Source: Hippasteria phrygiana (taxonomy: Eukaryota > Echinodermata > Asteroidea > Valvatida > Goniasteridae). From it: DNA of 64,000 nt. The notes under the pieces are model-generated. The model was not told where the DNA came from, made no database searches, and saw nothing but the letters and a program-made list of their open reading frames with translations. The stretch lies in the NCBI GenBank assembly GCA_037893225.1, contig JAZGUH010000278.1, positions 474,501-538,500 on the forward strand, in the 5' to 3' direction. The translations under genes were made by a program, and so were the position numbers. Shown here piece by piece: positions 10,462 to 20,958 of this stretch. The stretch's first letter is position 1. Each line of letters opens with the position of its first letter.

Positions 10462-11098
10462 GTATACTGTCACCTTCCACTTCCCTCCTCATTTCCCTCC
10501 TCAAATCTAGCCACACCCTCTCCGCAATCCCTATACAACATACACAAAAAGAGGGGGCGGGGCACTACCTATACTGCCGTGCTGCACTACTCACCCAATA
10601 TTTTTCTAGGAGCGTTCGTTTTCGTTTTGGGGCATTCTATTTCGTTTTGGTGCATTCAATACGTAATTCGTAGCATTCTTAAATTAAGTTTTTGGTATCT
10701 TTTGACGGTTGACGCATTCAAATTAGCGAACGTCGGTGCGCACATGACGTATGACCATGTTTTTCTTCGTTTATGGGCAATCGTTTTCATCGTTTGGCCA
10801 TTCAAATTAAAAGATTCTTTAATGGATAAAGTTACCTATTTTCTTTTTAGGTTCCTTTTTTTTTCAAAATATTTGTGTCCGTAAAATTTATAACAAATTA
10901 ATTGATATGAGGGATATATGATGTAACGAAATAATTTAATGAAAAAGGCTAGGTATTTTTCTTTTTCACTGTTGATCTTTTCTATTTGTTTAAAAGTTTG
11001 AACAAATCTATAAGGTACATCTTTATATTGACATATTTACTAATCCTTTCACTTTTGTTTACTGTCTCTTTTTCGCTCTCTTTTTGTAAGCTTTGGAT
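10462..11098. other. no gene recognised
   Basis: AT-rich sequence, partly T-rich after 10840. Contains loosely repeated words (CGTTTTGGGGCATTC, CGTTTTGGTGCATTC near 10620-10650). No coding support. Confidence 0.5.
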
Positions 11099-11640
11099 TC
11101 ACCCATCAATCTCTTGACGTGCAAAACATCGTGGCATGTATGTTTGGCAATTGTTGTACCGCCGGAAACACTTCTCTTTTGTCCAATGTTTTCTTGGCCC
11201 ACTTCCATCATGAAGCAGGAATGAACTATCGTTCATTCCTGCTTCATGCGCGGCTTTTCGGTCCCCTACTCTTTGCTGCCATTCTGGGAGGGCTAGATCT
11301 CTCTTGAATCCAGCTTTGAAGGCAGAGTGAGCCATTTCCGTCATGTTTAGGAATGGGGAGTAGGGAGGGAGTCGCTTTTACTGGATCAGGGGATGGGCAT
11401 CTGGTGGCAGCTCTGCGTTCACGTGTGGGCCGGCGATGGGCTCATCCCGCCAAAGCTCGAGCAATGGTGCTGGGAGAAACAGGCGGCTTCTCATAGGCAG
11501 GGCATGCTCCAGGTCTTCTTTCATTTGCTTAAGAGTTAGAAGGGGGTTCAAGTCTAGCAGGTGTTGAAGCTGGTTCCTCATTTCTTCGTCAATCTTGGTG
11601 TTGTGAGCTCTTCCTTTGAACAGCCTTTGACGGCGACCGG
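11099..11640 (-). pseudogene. Tc1/mariner-IS630-like transposase, internally deleted
   Basis: Minus-strand remains of a DDE transposase. At the 5' side (11640-11430) lies a helix-turn-helix region with KGRAHNTKIDEEMR and LDLNPLLTLKQMKEDLEHAL. At the 3' side (11344-11100) lies the C-terminal segment that follows the second catalytic Asp in this family: TEMAHSAFKAGFKRDL, then EKCFRRYNNCQTYMPRCFAR. The middle of the protein, including most of the DDE core, is missing, so the copy has an internal deletion. A perfect palindrome (11209-11248) interrupts the C-terminal part. No terminal inverted repeats were identified. Non-functional. Confidence 0.65.
11209..11248. repeat. 18-bp perfect palindrome with 4-nt loop inside transposase relic
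   Basis: CATGAAGCAGGAATGAAC (11209-11226) is followed by TATC and its exact reverse complement (11231-11248). The same short peptide (HEAGMN..SFLLH) therefore reads on both strands. This points to an inverted duplication of about 30 bp of transposase coding sequence. Confidence 0.9.
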
Positions 11641-11755
11641 TGCGTAGATAATGCGCCTATCAATAATGCTTCCCCCACCCCCACCCCCCCCCCCCCCCCC
11701 ACCTCCCCCCCGGGCTGCCCCAGGTCTTAGTAGTTAGGTAGGTCTCGAGTAGACG

Positions 11756-11822
11756 GTTTTTTTCGGAAGTGTTCGGCAATGTTCGGGAATGTTCGAAAAC
11801 ATTCGGAAAATTTGTTTTGGAA
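11756..11822. promoter_or_regulatory. cluster of heat-shock-element-like pentamers (weak)
   Basis: Repeated TTCGG/GTTCGG words contain one stretch, TTCGGGAATGTTC, that fits the HSE rule TTCnnGAAnnTTC. Surrounding sequence is simple and T-rich. It may be only a degenerate GTTCGGAAAT repeat. Confidence 0.25.
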
Positions 11823-11973
11823 ATGTTCGGGAATTTTTTTTTTCGGAAATGTGGTTTTTTTTGTGGTTTTTTTTCTATTTATAATTTTTTTTAAAGTTAT
11901 TTAATTAAGAAAATTTTTTACCGTCGCCATTTTAAGTATTTTTTAGGTCTATATATTTGTTTTTCGTTTGAAT

Positions 11974-12105
11974 CTCATTGGTCGTTTTTGAATGATGCGC
12001 TGTACTCTGATTGGTCGATTTCAAATACGTTCATTGAATCTGATTGGTCAATTTCAAATGATGCGCTGTACTATGATTGGTCGATTTCAATTACGTCGAT
12101 CTGCT
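11974..12105 (+). promoter_or_regulatory. 33-bp tandem repeat with four CCAAT boxes (ATTGG on plus)
   Basis: ATTGG occurs at 11977, 12010, 12043 and 12076, an exact 33-bp period. Each lies in a TGATTGGTCGATTTCAA-like context; units 1 and 3 also share ATGATGCGCTGTACT. ATTGG is the reverse of CCAAT, the NF-Y site, and 33 bp is about three helical turns. A GCCGCCATCTTA word resembling a YY1 site follows at 12195. This looks like a core promoter, but no gene is securely assigned downstream; the small ORF at 12363-12548 is unrecognised. Confidence 0.4.
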
Positions 12106-13299
12106 AGCTCTAGGTATAGTCGGCGTTGTTGTCCTCGAATGACTCGATCAATCTCTCCCTATCCACATTTTGTACCCTGCTGTAATTTCCACGGGCCGCC
12201 ATCTTATCTGTCTGAACACTTAGGAGAGAGGGGTGTGCTTATACGGATTGAATGAACAATGCGATACTTTTAATTCGAATGCGTCTTTTATAGAGACGAG
12301 CGAAGCTAAAACACGATAGAATGCTCGGATAGTGAAATTGAATTAATCTTTTTAATTATTGAATGACGATCTTTCACTTTCAATCTAAATTGAATGAGCC
12401 AGGCGTTGTTGAAATTGGCCGGGAAAACCTATATTATCTCCAGTATACGTACAGCGAGTCGTGGGTGAACAGGCAGAATATCAGACGAAGGACAGCAAAC
12501 GAGGCTATTTTCAGTGCTATGGACAAGTGCAATGTACTATGTCCCTGACCAATACGTGCGACGTTTGCCGACGTAAAGGATAATCAGAATAAGTGATGGA
12601 ATATTGGACTGAAGTAGAGATTAAAATCCATCACCAGAAATCAAAATAACAGACGATGAAAATAGTCTTGGAAATTGATGGCGGCAAGCGCAGGTATTTG
12701 GAGGATTGAACAGGAAATGCTCCGTCTTTGGTGCACAAAAGATTCAAAAGAAATGCTGGCCTCGGGAAAAAGTTAATTGATGTGTTGATGGTCACACGTA
12801 GAAAGGCGCATCTTGCTTTCCTATTATTCCTATTATGCGTTCATATTAATTATTGACACATCACTCGTTTGCACGTTGCTTCGAACTTAATTAAGACAAT
12901 TCTGTGGGATTTTGTGCAGTATTTGTTGTTGTTTCAGATTCTACGCATCCCACGTTGAAGCATAGTTAATAAAAATGGACAATACTTCACAAACTGCGTT
13001 GAAGCAATAATGTAAAGCGACAGGTTTACCAAATTCCAAACTATCTGACGTAGCCAAATCAATAGTGTATCCAGCGCGGGTGGGGGGGCAGGGGAAACTT
13101 GTCCCCCGGGACATTTTGTCGACTTTGGGGCCTCCTTTGCTTTGCTTTTGTGACCTCCCCCGCCTTTCCAAACATTTTCCGGGGCGAAATGGAGCCACTT
13201 TTTCAGAACAAAAATCTCCTGGGTATGGAATAAGATATTTCATGAAATCATATAACATAGCTCCGTAAAAACATCCATACAATTTTGTTAATAAACGAA
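12106..13299. other. no gene recognised
   Basis: Contains a 61-codon plus-strand ORF at 12363-12548 (begins MTIFHFQSKLNEPGVVE) that matches nothing I recognise. Also contains a G-rich stretch at 13078-13110 that may belong to the poly-G MITE family. Confidence 0.4.
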
Positions 13300-13510
13300 T
13301 TGCTTAGCACCAAAAAGTCTTGCTAAGTAATATTTTTAAACAGGTTACCAGCCAAAGCTCCATGTGATTTTCATGCTGAGCAAACATCTTACCACCAGTC
13401 GCAAGCAATAAACATAACATGGAAATCTGGTTGGTAATCCTGTTTTTGCCGAGAAAAACTTTTCATGCTTAGCGATTTGTGTGTGTGCTGAGCAGCTCCA
13501 TGAAATTGTC
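13300..13510. repeat. palindromic MITE relic, same family as 53857-54879
   Basis: The left half contains TTGCTTAGC and CCATGTGATTTTCATGCTGAG. The right half contains ATGGAAATCTGGTTGGTAA and GCTGAGCAGCTCCATGAAAT. The same blocks in the same inverted order are seen in the element at 53857-54879. Ends resemble the GGGCC(C)AATTTCA..GAGCTGCTTA family. Confidence 0.55.
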
Positions 13511-16500
13511 ATTAGTATGTTATCGTATTATCAAATACATTTCTGAGACCAACCTTATGATTAAAGATGCTGTCGGCATATTCTGCCTTTTGACATCGCC
13601 CCGTGCAATCCAAAGAGACTGCTCGAGGGACGAGGGAAATACGGTGACATTTTGGAGGAGGACTCTTGCATCAAGAAAACATGATGAGAAAATGGATTTT
13701 GACCAATCCACGGGAAAAAAAATCGTAATTAATGTCAGCGAGCCTAATGTGAACCGTCTGGAGACCGAAGAGGCTGTTTAATCCTCGACATAGATAGCGT
13801 CCAATATAAATCTGTGCTTTTGGGAGAGTTTATTTGGGGAGGGAGACTTTGAGAGTCCTCGTAAACTGTATATACACACAGCGGATACAGCGGAAGCTTT
13901 GTGTTGAAGTGGCGCGGCTTAGCCCGGATTCAGCAGGTGCACCTAGCGTCCGCCTCGCCCGTATAAAAATACCATTTTGACCGCGTTTCGTATTATGACC
14001 CGTCATAGGACCGGTGGTTTAGGACATCGATTTTAGTGGGAACTGACGGTGATGAAAATTACTTCTATTGTCCAAAATGCATTATGACGCATCATCAGAT
14101 TTTTTTTCAAAATCGACCTTAAAAACTGCATAGGTTCCCGTTAATGTATAAAAAAGACCACCTGGGTCTTGGTCAATTGTATTCATTTTGATGGTCAAAG
14201 CTGTTGATGTGAAGGTACCAAATTTCGGGTTTTTTAAAGCAAAAATGATAAAATATTGCTGTTAACTGACCATGACACAAAACGATTTCAAAATAATACA
14301 ATAAAGTGGCAGACGAACATTCCCACACGTCTTTAAAAAGGTGGCAATCATGTTAAAATAACAGAATTAAACTGATAAGTTCTACAATTAAGAATAAATT
14401 CGATCTGAAAGCTTACTTTTGATGAAGATTATACCATTGCCAATCCTCCAGAGAAATATTTCTGTCTGAAATGTTGTCATTTTCAGAAAAATTGTATCTG
14501 AGGACCTCCCAAAATGCAGTGGCTTATCTTATTGTGAACAATCGGAAAAAATCACAGAATGACCCTGCACACAACCGCTGTTAAACCTTTATTTTTTATA
14601 TTATGTTGAATAACACAAACGTATGGACACAATCCGCAACTGTTTTGTCGGCTTTGCCAATGCCACATCATACCGTTAATGCTACGGTGGCCTCTAATTC
14701 AACATGATTTTTTTTATTTGCAGCTTTCTCAAAAAGTTGAGCACTCTTAAGTTTAATCTTCAACATTACAGTCTCTGTAGGCCTACACCTTCCTTGAATG
14801 CTAGATTATACACATTGAACAAGTGTATAGATTTTATTTTCATTTTATTTGGCAAATACACCGGTATTGCTTCATCTAAGGCAACTAGTATAAATCTGCA
14901 TACGTTATGGAACGTCCTTGCCCTGAAAAGTTGTATATTCCGGTTTTTGTTAGTTCTTCATACGTCTAATCTACCAACAGTTTGCAAAGAATACTACACA
15001 CTATATGCATGGGTCAGCTTCGCGTAACTTGGGTGAAATTGGCGATGGCACGCGGAGATTGCGCCTTTTTTTTGGGGGGGGGGGTCATCTTTGGGATGGA
15101 GAGGTTTTATACTCGTCTCATTTTACCGGGGGAGGATCCATAGGGTCATTCCCATTCGGAATGTTCCAGTGCCGTGAAAAGAAATAAGCGGCGTATCTGC
15201 AAAATATATCTTTCAGAACAGCAACATAATTTTTTCAGCACAGCATTCGGTACAAACTTCGGTTAATCGGAAGTCACTACCTCATAATATAGACACTCCC
15301 CTCACTTGCCATCTTCAAACGTCAAATGAATTTCTGATTAAACGTAGAATATCTGAATATTAGCAGTATAGTATATCGATTTGTTAATAGATTCTTGTTT
15401 ATGCCAGACTTTTTTGGCCAGTCCCGTTTATTCACTCGTCCTTGTCTTTGTTTCCCTAAAATCCCGTTTTTGTCCAACGGACGATATCCCAACTCAAGCT
15501 GCGCTTGCCTTATTTCCCTTTTATATTCATGCATTAGTAATTTAAAGTTAATTATAACTACTGTTTGTATCTTCAATTGGTAAAATGTTAATTGCAAATT
15601 AAATGTAAAAAATTGAAGTTAAATTGAAAACGCATGAACAGCGCCTCAGTTCCTGATAATCCCCCCTCCACCCACACCCAACTATCTTTTTGCAGGAATT
15701 GTTCTCATTTTTTCGGGGTGATTTCAAAATATATTGCTGGCCACCCTATATATTTTAGGGGTGATTTAAAAACACATATTCTAGACTACTCCATATATTT
15801 TTCACAGAAATTTACTCGAGGAAACGGGCTTTGGCTGATGCCCCTGGTCGCCTTTTAGATACGCAACTGCAATTGCAACGACCCATATTCACAACATGAG
15901 TATAAACATGCTATTTCACACAATCTTCAAATGCCACATTCGTCGGGGCAAAAATGCAAAATAACACATGAAGTAGCGCGCACAAATTGTTCAGTTGCTA
16001 TAAACGGCTCAAACGGGGAAAGCTGCGCAAATAATGTGAGAAACGGGGCTTTACCGCATATGCAAAGTCGATATCTCGCAAAGCTTTCAAAATTGCTTGA
16101 AGAGCATGCGTCATGTCAAATTGATACAACAATTTGCCATTCTTCAAATTCCATGACTAGTTTCACGGAGAAGATTGAGTTTAATTGAAATGGCTTTGGA
16201 AGGTCAGGAATTTCTTTCTACGATATTAATACGCGGTGAAAAAGCCATATTTTTTTTCCAGAGAACCGGCATCATGCATGCATGGTTTCTTTCAAATTGG
16301 GATTGACTGCATTTCTTACATGCCCTGCTGAACACGTGCTGAAGTGACCGAAAGAAATTATAAAGCGCCAGTGCGCAATGAGGGCTAGCACGCGGACCTT
16401 CAAAAATCGATACGTTTACAACTGATACAAGGCAAACCTGGCAATTTTGAGTGCCGCGAGTTTTGTTTTCCAGGGCTTTAGCAAAGAATTTGTATTGCCT

Positions 16501-16677
16501 TGTCTGACAACAGACAAAAAGTTCTTTTGTAAAGGAGGATACTGCAAAAAAAAAAGTTTTGATTTGCGATCTTTGATCCAACAGCATTACATAAAAACAT
16601 CTGCCTACTTCTTGCACAATTTGTGTGGATGTATGGGTAAACGTCCACGTTTGGAATCATGTACAGAACATAAAATA
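13511..16677. other. 3.2 kb without a recognisable gene
   Basis: Only short ORFs occur, none with a recognised domain. A 100-codon ORF at 13479-13781 has no match and is not supported. A G-rich island (15062-15145) may be another poly-G MITE relic. No tandem repeats or RNA genes were seen. Confidence 0.5.
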
Positions 16678-16900
16678 GGCGGCGGCTGCGGCGGCTGCGG
16701 CGGCGGCTGCGGCGGCGGCGGCTGCGGCGGCGGCTGCGGCGGCGGCTGCGGCGGCGGCTGCGGCGGCGGCTGCGGCGGCGGCTGCGGCGGCGGCTGCGGC
16801 GGCGGCTGCGGCGGCGGCTGCGGCGGCGGCTGCGGCGGCGGCTGCGGCGGCGGCTGCGGCGGCGGCTGCGGCGGCGGCTGCGGCGGCGGCTGCGGCGGCT

Positions 16901-16932
<32 letters not shown>

Positions 16933-16986
16933 TGCGGCGGCGGCGGCGGCGGCTGCGGCTGCGGCTGCTGTTGCTGCTGCTGCTGC
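16678..16986. repeat. GC-rich 12-bp minisatellite (GGCGGCGGCTGC)n with GGC/TGC flanks
   Basis: About 300 bp, built mainly of the 12-bp unit GGCGGCGGCTGC between about 16700 and 16900. Pure GGC runs and a GCTGCTGTTGCTGCTGC end follow. All frames translate to homopolymeric Gly/Cys, Ala, or Pro/Gln peptides. The long minus-strand ORF across it (16605-17282) is most likely a by-product of the repeat. Confidence 0.9.
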
Positions 16987-17473
16987 AATTGAAAGAAAAT
17001 AGTGCATGATGCTCCTGTAAGCTCCCTTGCCGCTTTAACAGCGCACTTTATGGCTTGCTGATCAAAACTCAACTGACTTATCAAAGCCCCCCATGTAGAA
17101 ATAATGGAAAATGACATGGTCCAACATCTTATAGGTGAGTCCGACCTCCTTTGTTTAATTGGCCTGTACTGGTCTGACAGGGCGGCCATTTTTTTTCTCA
17201 GTGATTTTCGTCTCTTTCTTCTTATCTTGTCCAGATCCTCCCCTTGTTTCCCTCTCCCTCCCTCCCTCTTCCCCTTCCCCAAGGTATCCCTTCAATGTGG
17301 CCTATTTTGTGTATTTTTTGTGGGTATAGCTGCAATTTATGTATTACTTTTTACTTTTTTTATCTTATTGGTGTTATTTTTTTGGTATGCTGTTTATATT
17401 TTAATATTTTAATGTATTTTTAGGAGTGCAAACCGAGGGATAGAGTTTCATGCTGGCATGACGAATAGAAATA

Positions 17474-17597
17474 TTGAATTGAATTGAATTGAATTGAATT
17501 GAATTGAATTGAATTGAATTGAATTGAATTGAATTGAATTGAATTGAATTGAATTGAATTGAATTGAATTGAATTGAATTGAATTGAATTGAATTGA
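17474..17597. repeat. (TTGAA)n pentanucleotide repeat, ~24 copies
   Basis: A nearly pure TTGAA repeat. The sequence just before it (TTTCATGCTGGCATGACG then AATAGAAATA) resembles the 3' end of CR1/L2-type LINEs, which often finish in short tandem repeats. It may therefore be the expanded tail of a plus-strand LINE whose body lies in 17280-17473. That link is inference. Confidence 0.85.
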
Positions 17598-17811
17598 TTG
17601 CTTGGATGCTTCCACGTTCCATCCTGTTGTCAACCTAAGCTCGGGGGACAATATACAATTAATGTTTGCAGTCACACAAAGAATTCCCACCTATCATGAC
17701 CGCATTCATCATGCCCATGAAATCTACAGATTCTGGAATATTCAGAAGTTCATCAGGTTTTATAAATTCTATAGCACTTTGTTGCAAGCCTTACTTTGGG
17801 AAAAGTTAGGC

Positions 17812-20403
17812 CTACACCTTGCATTTAATCAAGACATCTCTCTCCACAAGATAACTCAGATAGTCTGGATGGTCGTCCTTGGAGTACACGCTCAGAACCT
17901 TTTCAAATTTCTTGGTCATGGTCTTTAAGAATTCTGCTTCCTCTTCGCTGGCCGGAAGCGGGAAGGAAGAGTAAGAAGAGATCATGTTGAGAACGGCAAC
18001 TCGGCTGAAGTGGTCCATCTCTTTCCTCGGCCAAGTGACGAGCACGATCTGACCGAGGGCGCGCGAGATCTGCGGGGAGATGTCATCCCAGCCGTGCCGG
18101 CCGCTGTGGTGATCCCAGACGAGCGGCCAACCGTAAGGGGTGACGAATATCACCACGGGGCTCTCGCAACCCTTGTAGCTGAAGATGTCCACGATTCGAC
18201 ATCTCGGCTTCTCTTCATCTTCACTCTGTAGCTCCGAGGATGGAGGCAAGTGGCTGTCTCCAACAGCCTGTTCGCCTGGCAAACGGGAATACTCAGCTGG
18301 GATGTCAAGGCTTTGGCAGGCTTCTATCACGAGCGTGAAGAGGTACTTGTCGATTTGGTGTTTGCTGTCGCGAAGGACGATCGAAACGTCCGACGGGTTG
18401 ATATTCTTGAGCGGGCCCCACACGCGCTCCAGCGTCCTGGTGAGACGGTTCTGAATGCAGGTGCAGTGAAGAGGATCCGGGGTCTTACAATCACAGTCCG
18501 GCATGGGGTACCACAGTGGAACACCACCAAGCACGGCATTGCCACTGACTGTCGAGCTGCAGCCTCTGTCACCGAGGTAGTCCTGCAGAGCCCGGTAGAA
18601 ATTGAACCCATTCCGCGTCATCCGCATGCACCGCGTCAGCTGCGAGACGGCAAAGTTTGCAGGTATTTTCCTGGAGACGCAAGCAGTCGAGTCAGTGGAG
18701 TCCATACTGATGTATGTTCCCGTTGCTATAGTTATCCAGATGAAGATTTCTGGGTGCTCTTCCCCGAGCTGCTGGAGTGCGCTCCATTCCCATTTGGGCA
18801 CAAACGGCACCTCGTCCCACAGGATGTGTATCTCCATACCTGGATGCATGGACATGACCTTACGCGTGAGCTCTGCCATCGTGGCGGGATCGAGGCGCTG
18901 GAGGTCAGGATCGCTCTCAGGGAAGCAGTAGAGGAAGAGGTCGGCTATGGATTTGACCTTCACGGACGATGACTGGCTTGCGAGTAGGTCTCTAAGATGG
19001 GCCACTAAGTGACAAGGAGACCGACGCAGGCGTCCCATAGTGCGAGTGTGGGACACGACGGTGCATGACACAATAAAGACTATCGTCCCTGGTTCATCCG
19101 TACAAACTTCTGCGCCCATCGCCACAATCCTCTCCGCCATCTTGGTTAAGACTAACGACTTCCCAGTGCCGTACTCTCCTAGAATAAATTGCCGTCTCGT
19201 ACCGTCTGTGATTATCTTCTTTTGCTCCGGTGTCAGCAAAACCTTCCCTATCTTGGCACTAGCTTTTTTGACAGCATCTGGTAAGGTACGGATCCTGACA
19301 ACCGAGGCTAACCCAACATACCTCCCGCATAACTCCGTGTATTTCTCCAAGGGAAACCGTTCCGAGTCCGTATGCTTGATCAGACTAAGGTGGTCACTGA
19401 TCCACTTGTGAAAGGCAGATGCCGACTCTACTAACTCCTTTGTCAACACCATGCCTCCGTGGTACTCACAAACACCCATCATTCCCAGGTGAATGTTGGT
19501 TAGTTCTGGGACAGCCACTAACCGTAAGATGGGCACGGCGGAGATGAAATCACCGAAGTCGGCGTTGAGCTCTCGGAAGGCGCTCTCGTCTTTAGCAGCC
19601 TGCTCCCAGGCGTTCCGCAACTTGCCCCGCATGGTTTTCCAGGAGCTGGTGACCTTGACGCTCTTTACCTGGACGAAGATCACAACCCCGCTGCCTGAGT
19701 GGATTACCATTACGTCGTGATCGCCGACCAGCTTCTTCCGTTTCTTACTCCCGGAACTCACCGCTGCGCGGAGGTAGTCCTGCATTTTGTACTCACTCAG
19801 TGTCAGCATACCTTCTCCACGGCCGGCTCCCCAGGTGTAGAATCGTCGTACTACCTTCTCGACAGCTTCCTTCTGGAATCGGTCGATGATAACTTCGGTT
19901 GATGATCGCTTAGCAGAACCCCGCGATCTGGTAGAGTCACCCTTGCTCAGAATCTCTTCATTGGTCTCCAGATCCAGATCCCCTTTGTGGTCGTAGAAGA
20001 GAGCAGCAGGCACGCGGTACGATGTTTTCGCCAAGTCGGGATAATGCTCTTTCATGAAAGTCTCCGTTGCCGTCTTGAAAGAGATGGTTTCTCCCGTGCT
20101 ACGCAGAGTGATGTTCAAGTCTGAAACCTCCAAGGGGTCGAGATGGGTCACAATTGTTTCTTTAGCACAGCACATAGGACATGGAATGGGGAAGTGCGAT
20201 GCAGGCGAAGATGTCATCTTGTTCCTGTAGTGGGGGAGCATACAAATGCTATTAATATTTGTTTCTGAAGTACTAGCTCCGAATTGAAGATGGTTTAGCA
20301 TTCTTTTGGGTGAGTTTGCCTTGTTTTTCACTAATTCCGTTTTGTTGGATTTTACAATCTCACCAAGAAACTTGAAAGCATGTTCATGATGCGGAATTAA
20401 CAT
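17812..20403 (-). CDS. putative restriction-endonuclease-like (NERD-type) nuclease fused to SF1 helicase-like ATPase
   Basis: An uninterrupted 863-codon minus-strand ORF, the best gene in the window. Residues 73-79 hold a Cys cluster (PCPMCC). Residues 222-250 look like a PD-(D/E)xK nuclease core: GDHDVMVI (D228, D230), a hydrophobic strand, then VQVKSVK with Q245 and K247, as in NERD and related domains. The ATPase follows: Walker A GEYGTGKS (409-416), Walker B ILWDE (527-531), ATGTY (560-564), LTRCMRM (589-595), SF1 motif V-like FSYKGCESPVVIFV (741-754), and motif VI-like SRALGQIVLVTW (780-791). A Cys-rich insert (CDCKTPDPLHCTC, 637-649) lies between the helicase halves. Established: NERD-plus-SF1 fusions are known in bacteria, and such ATPases act on nucleic acids. 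Inferred: a DNA/RNA-processing or defence role here. Residues 1-62 may be intron or UTR read-through, because an acceptor-like CCCCCACTACAG precedes Met63 (20217). No polyadenylation signal was identified. Confidence 0.7.
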   Translation of the reverse strand: MLIPHHEHAFKFLGEIVKSNKTELVKNKANSPKRMLNHLQFGASTSETNINSICMLPHYRNKMTSSPASHFPIPCPMCCAKETIVTHLDPLEVSDLNITLRSTGETISFKTATETFMKEHYPDLAKTSYRVPAALFYDHKGDLDLETNEEILSKGDSTRSRGSAKRSSTEVIIDRFQKEAVEKVVRRFYTWGAGRGEGMLTLSEYKMQDYLRAAVSSGSKKRKKLVGDHDVMVIHSGSGVVIFVQVKSVKVTSSWKTMRGKLRNAWEQAAKDESAFRELNADFGDFISAVPILRLVAVPELTNIHLGMMGVCEYHGGMVLTKELVESASAFHKWISDHLSLIKHTDSERFPLEKYTELCGRYVGLASVVRIRTLPDAVKKASAKIGKVLLTPEQKKIITDGTRRQFILGEYGTGKSLVLTKMAERIVAMGAEVCTDEPGTIVFIVSCTVVSHTRTMGRLRRSPCHLVAHLRDLLASQSSSVKVKSIADLFLYCFPESDPDLQRLDPATMAELTRKVMSMHPGMEIHILWDEVPFVPKWEWSALQQLGEEHPEIFIWITIATGTYISMDSTDSTACVSRKIPANFAVSQLTRCMRMTRNGFNFYRALQDYLGDRGCSSTVSGNAVLGGVPLWYPMPDCDCKTPDPLHCTCIQNRLTRTLERVWGPLKNINPSDVSIVLRDSKHQIDKYLFTLVIEACQSLDIPAEYSRLPGEQAVGDSHLPPSSELQSEDEEKPRCRIVDIFSYKGCESPVVIFVTPYGWPLVWDHHSGRHGWDDISPQISRALGQIVLVTWPRKEMDHFSRVAVLNMISSYSSFPLPASEEEAEFLKTMTKKFEKVLSVYSKDDHPDYLSYLVERDVLIKCKV
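20225..20240 (-). other. candidate 3' splice acceptor upstream of Met63 of the nuclease-helicase
   Basis: On the minus strand the sequence reads GCTCCCCCACTACAG|G, a pyrimidine-rich tract ending in CAG, 7 nt before an ATG (20217) that starts MTSSPASHFPIPCP. If used, the large ORF is a coding exon beginning at 20224, and the first 62 codons of the open frame are not translated. Confidence 0.4.
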
Positions 20404-20730
20404 AATTATGCATGTTGGCAGGTTGAACAGAAATAAACAAAGTACTGTTGATCCTAAATCGTAACATTAGCCTCTTGTTAATAAAACAATAAGTATGCAT
20501 ATCAAATAAAATTATGCATTCGTGCCAAAATACAACAGGGCAGGGTGGGTGGTCAGTCTACGTCCGTCTATATGTTTTCAGTGGCGTTCTCATACGGCCA
20601 CTCATCTTCTGTTACAACTGTCAGCGTGATGGGTTGGGAATGGGGTAATGGTGCAACAGTTGCATAGTGCAGATGCGAAGCCCATTAACTTAGAAATTCC
20701 CAAAAGAATAAGCATCATGACACTTCTTCT
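20404..20730. other. no gene recognised; upstream side of the nuclease-helicase
   Basis: AT-rich intergenic or intronic sequence immediately 5' of the minus-strand ORF. No clear promoter element. Confidence 0.4.
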
Positions 20731-20958
20731 GGGCCCAATTTCACAGTGTTGCTAATCGTAGTAGAAAAGCTTTGCTGGCTTCGAGGCTATTTCACGGTCA
20801 AGTCGTGCTAACCCATGCGCGCGCATGGAGATTTCGTAAGCAAATTCTGCCCGTGAAGTTACATCCGTTTCAGATAGGCGTTCCAGAGCGACTCGAGTCG
20901 ACCCAAGTTGATTTTGGTTTCAGACAGGCGTACTCAATTCAGGCCGGTTTATACCATA

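Noticed and set aside
13479..13781. 100-codon ORF as a gene
   Set aside because: No domain, overlaps the end of a MITE relic, and has no supporting splice or promoter signal.
16605..17282. 225-codon minus-strand ORF with Gln/Pro-rich tail, and a poly-Ala ORF in the next frame
   Set aside because: The 12-bp repeat has no stop in any frame, so long ORFs are automatic. The unique N-terminal part has no recognisable domain.
17401..17690. FNSIQFNSIQ-type repeat ORFs
   Set aside because: Translations of the (TTGAA)n microsatellite.
18010..19902. Several plus-strand ORFs up to 240 codons
   Set aside because: They lie opposite the 863-codon minus-strand gene and have no recognisable motifs. Antisense shadows.
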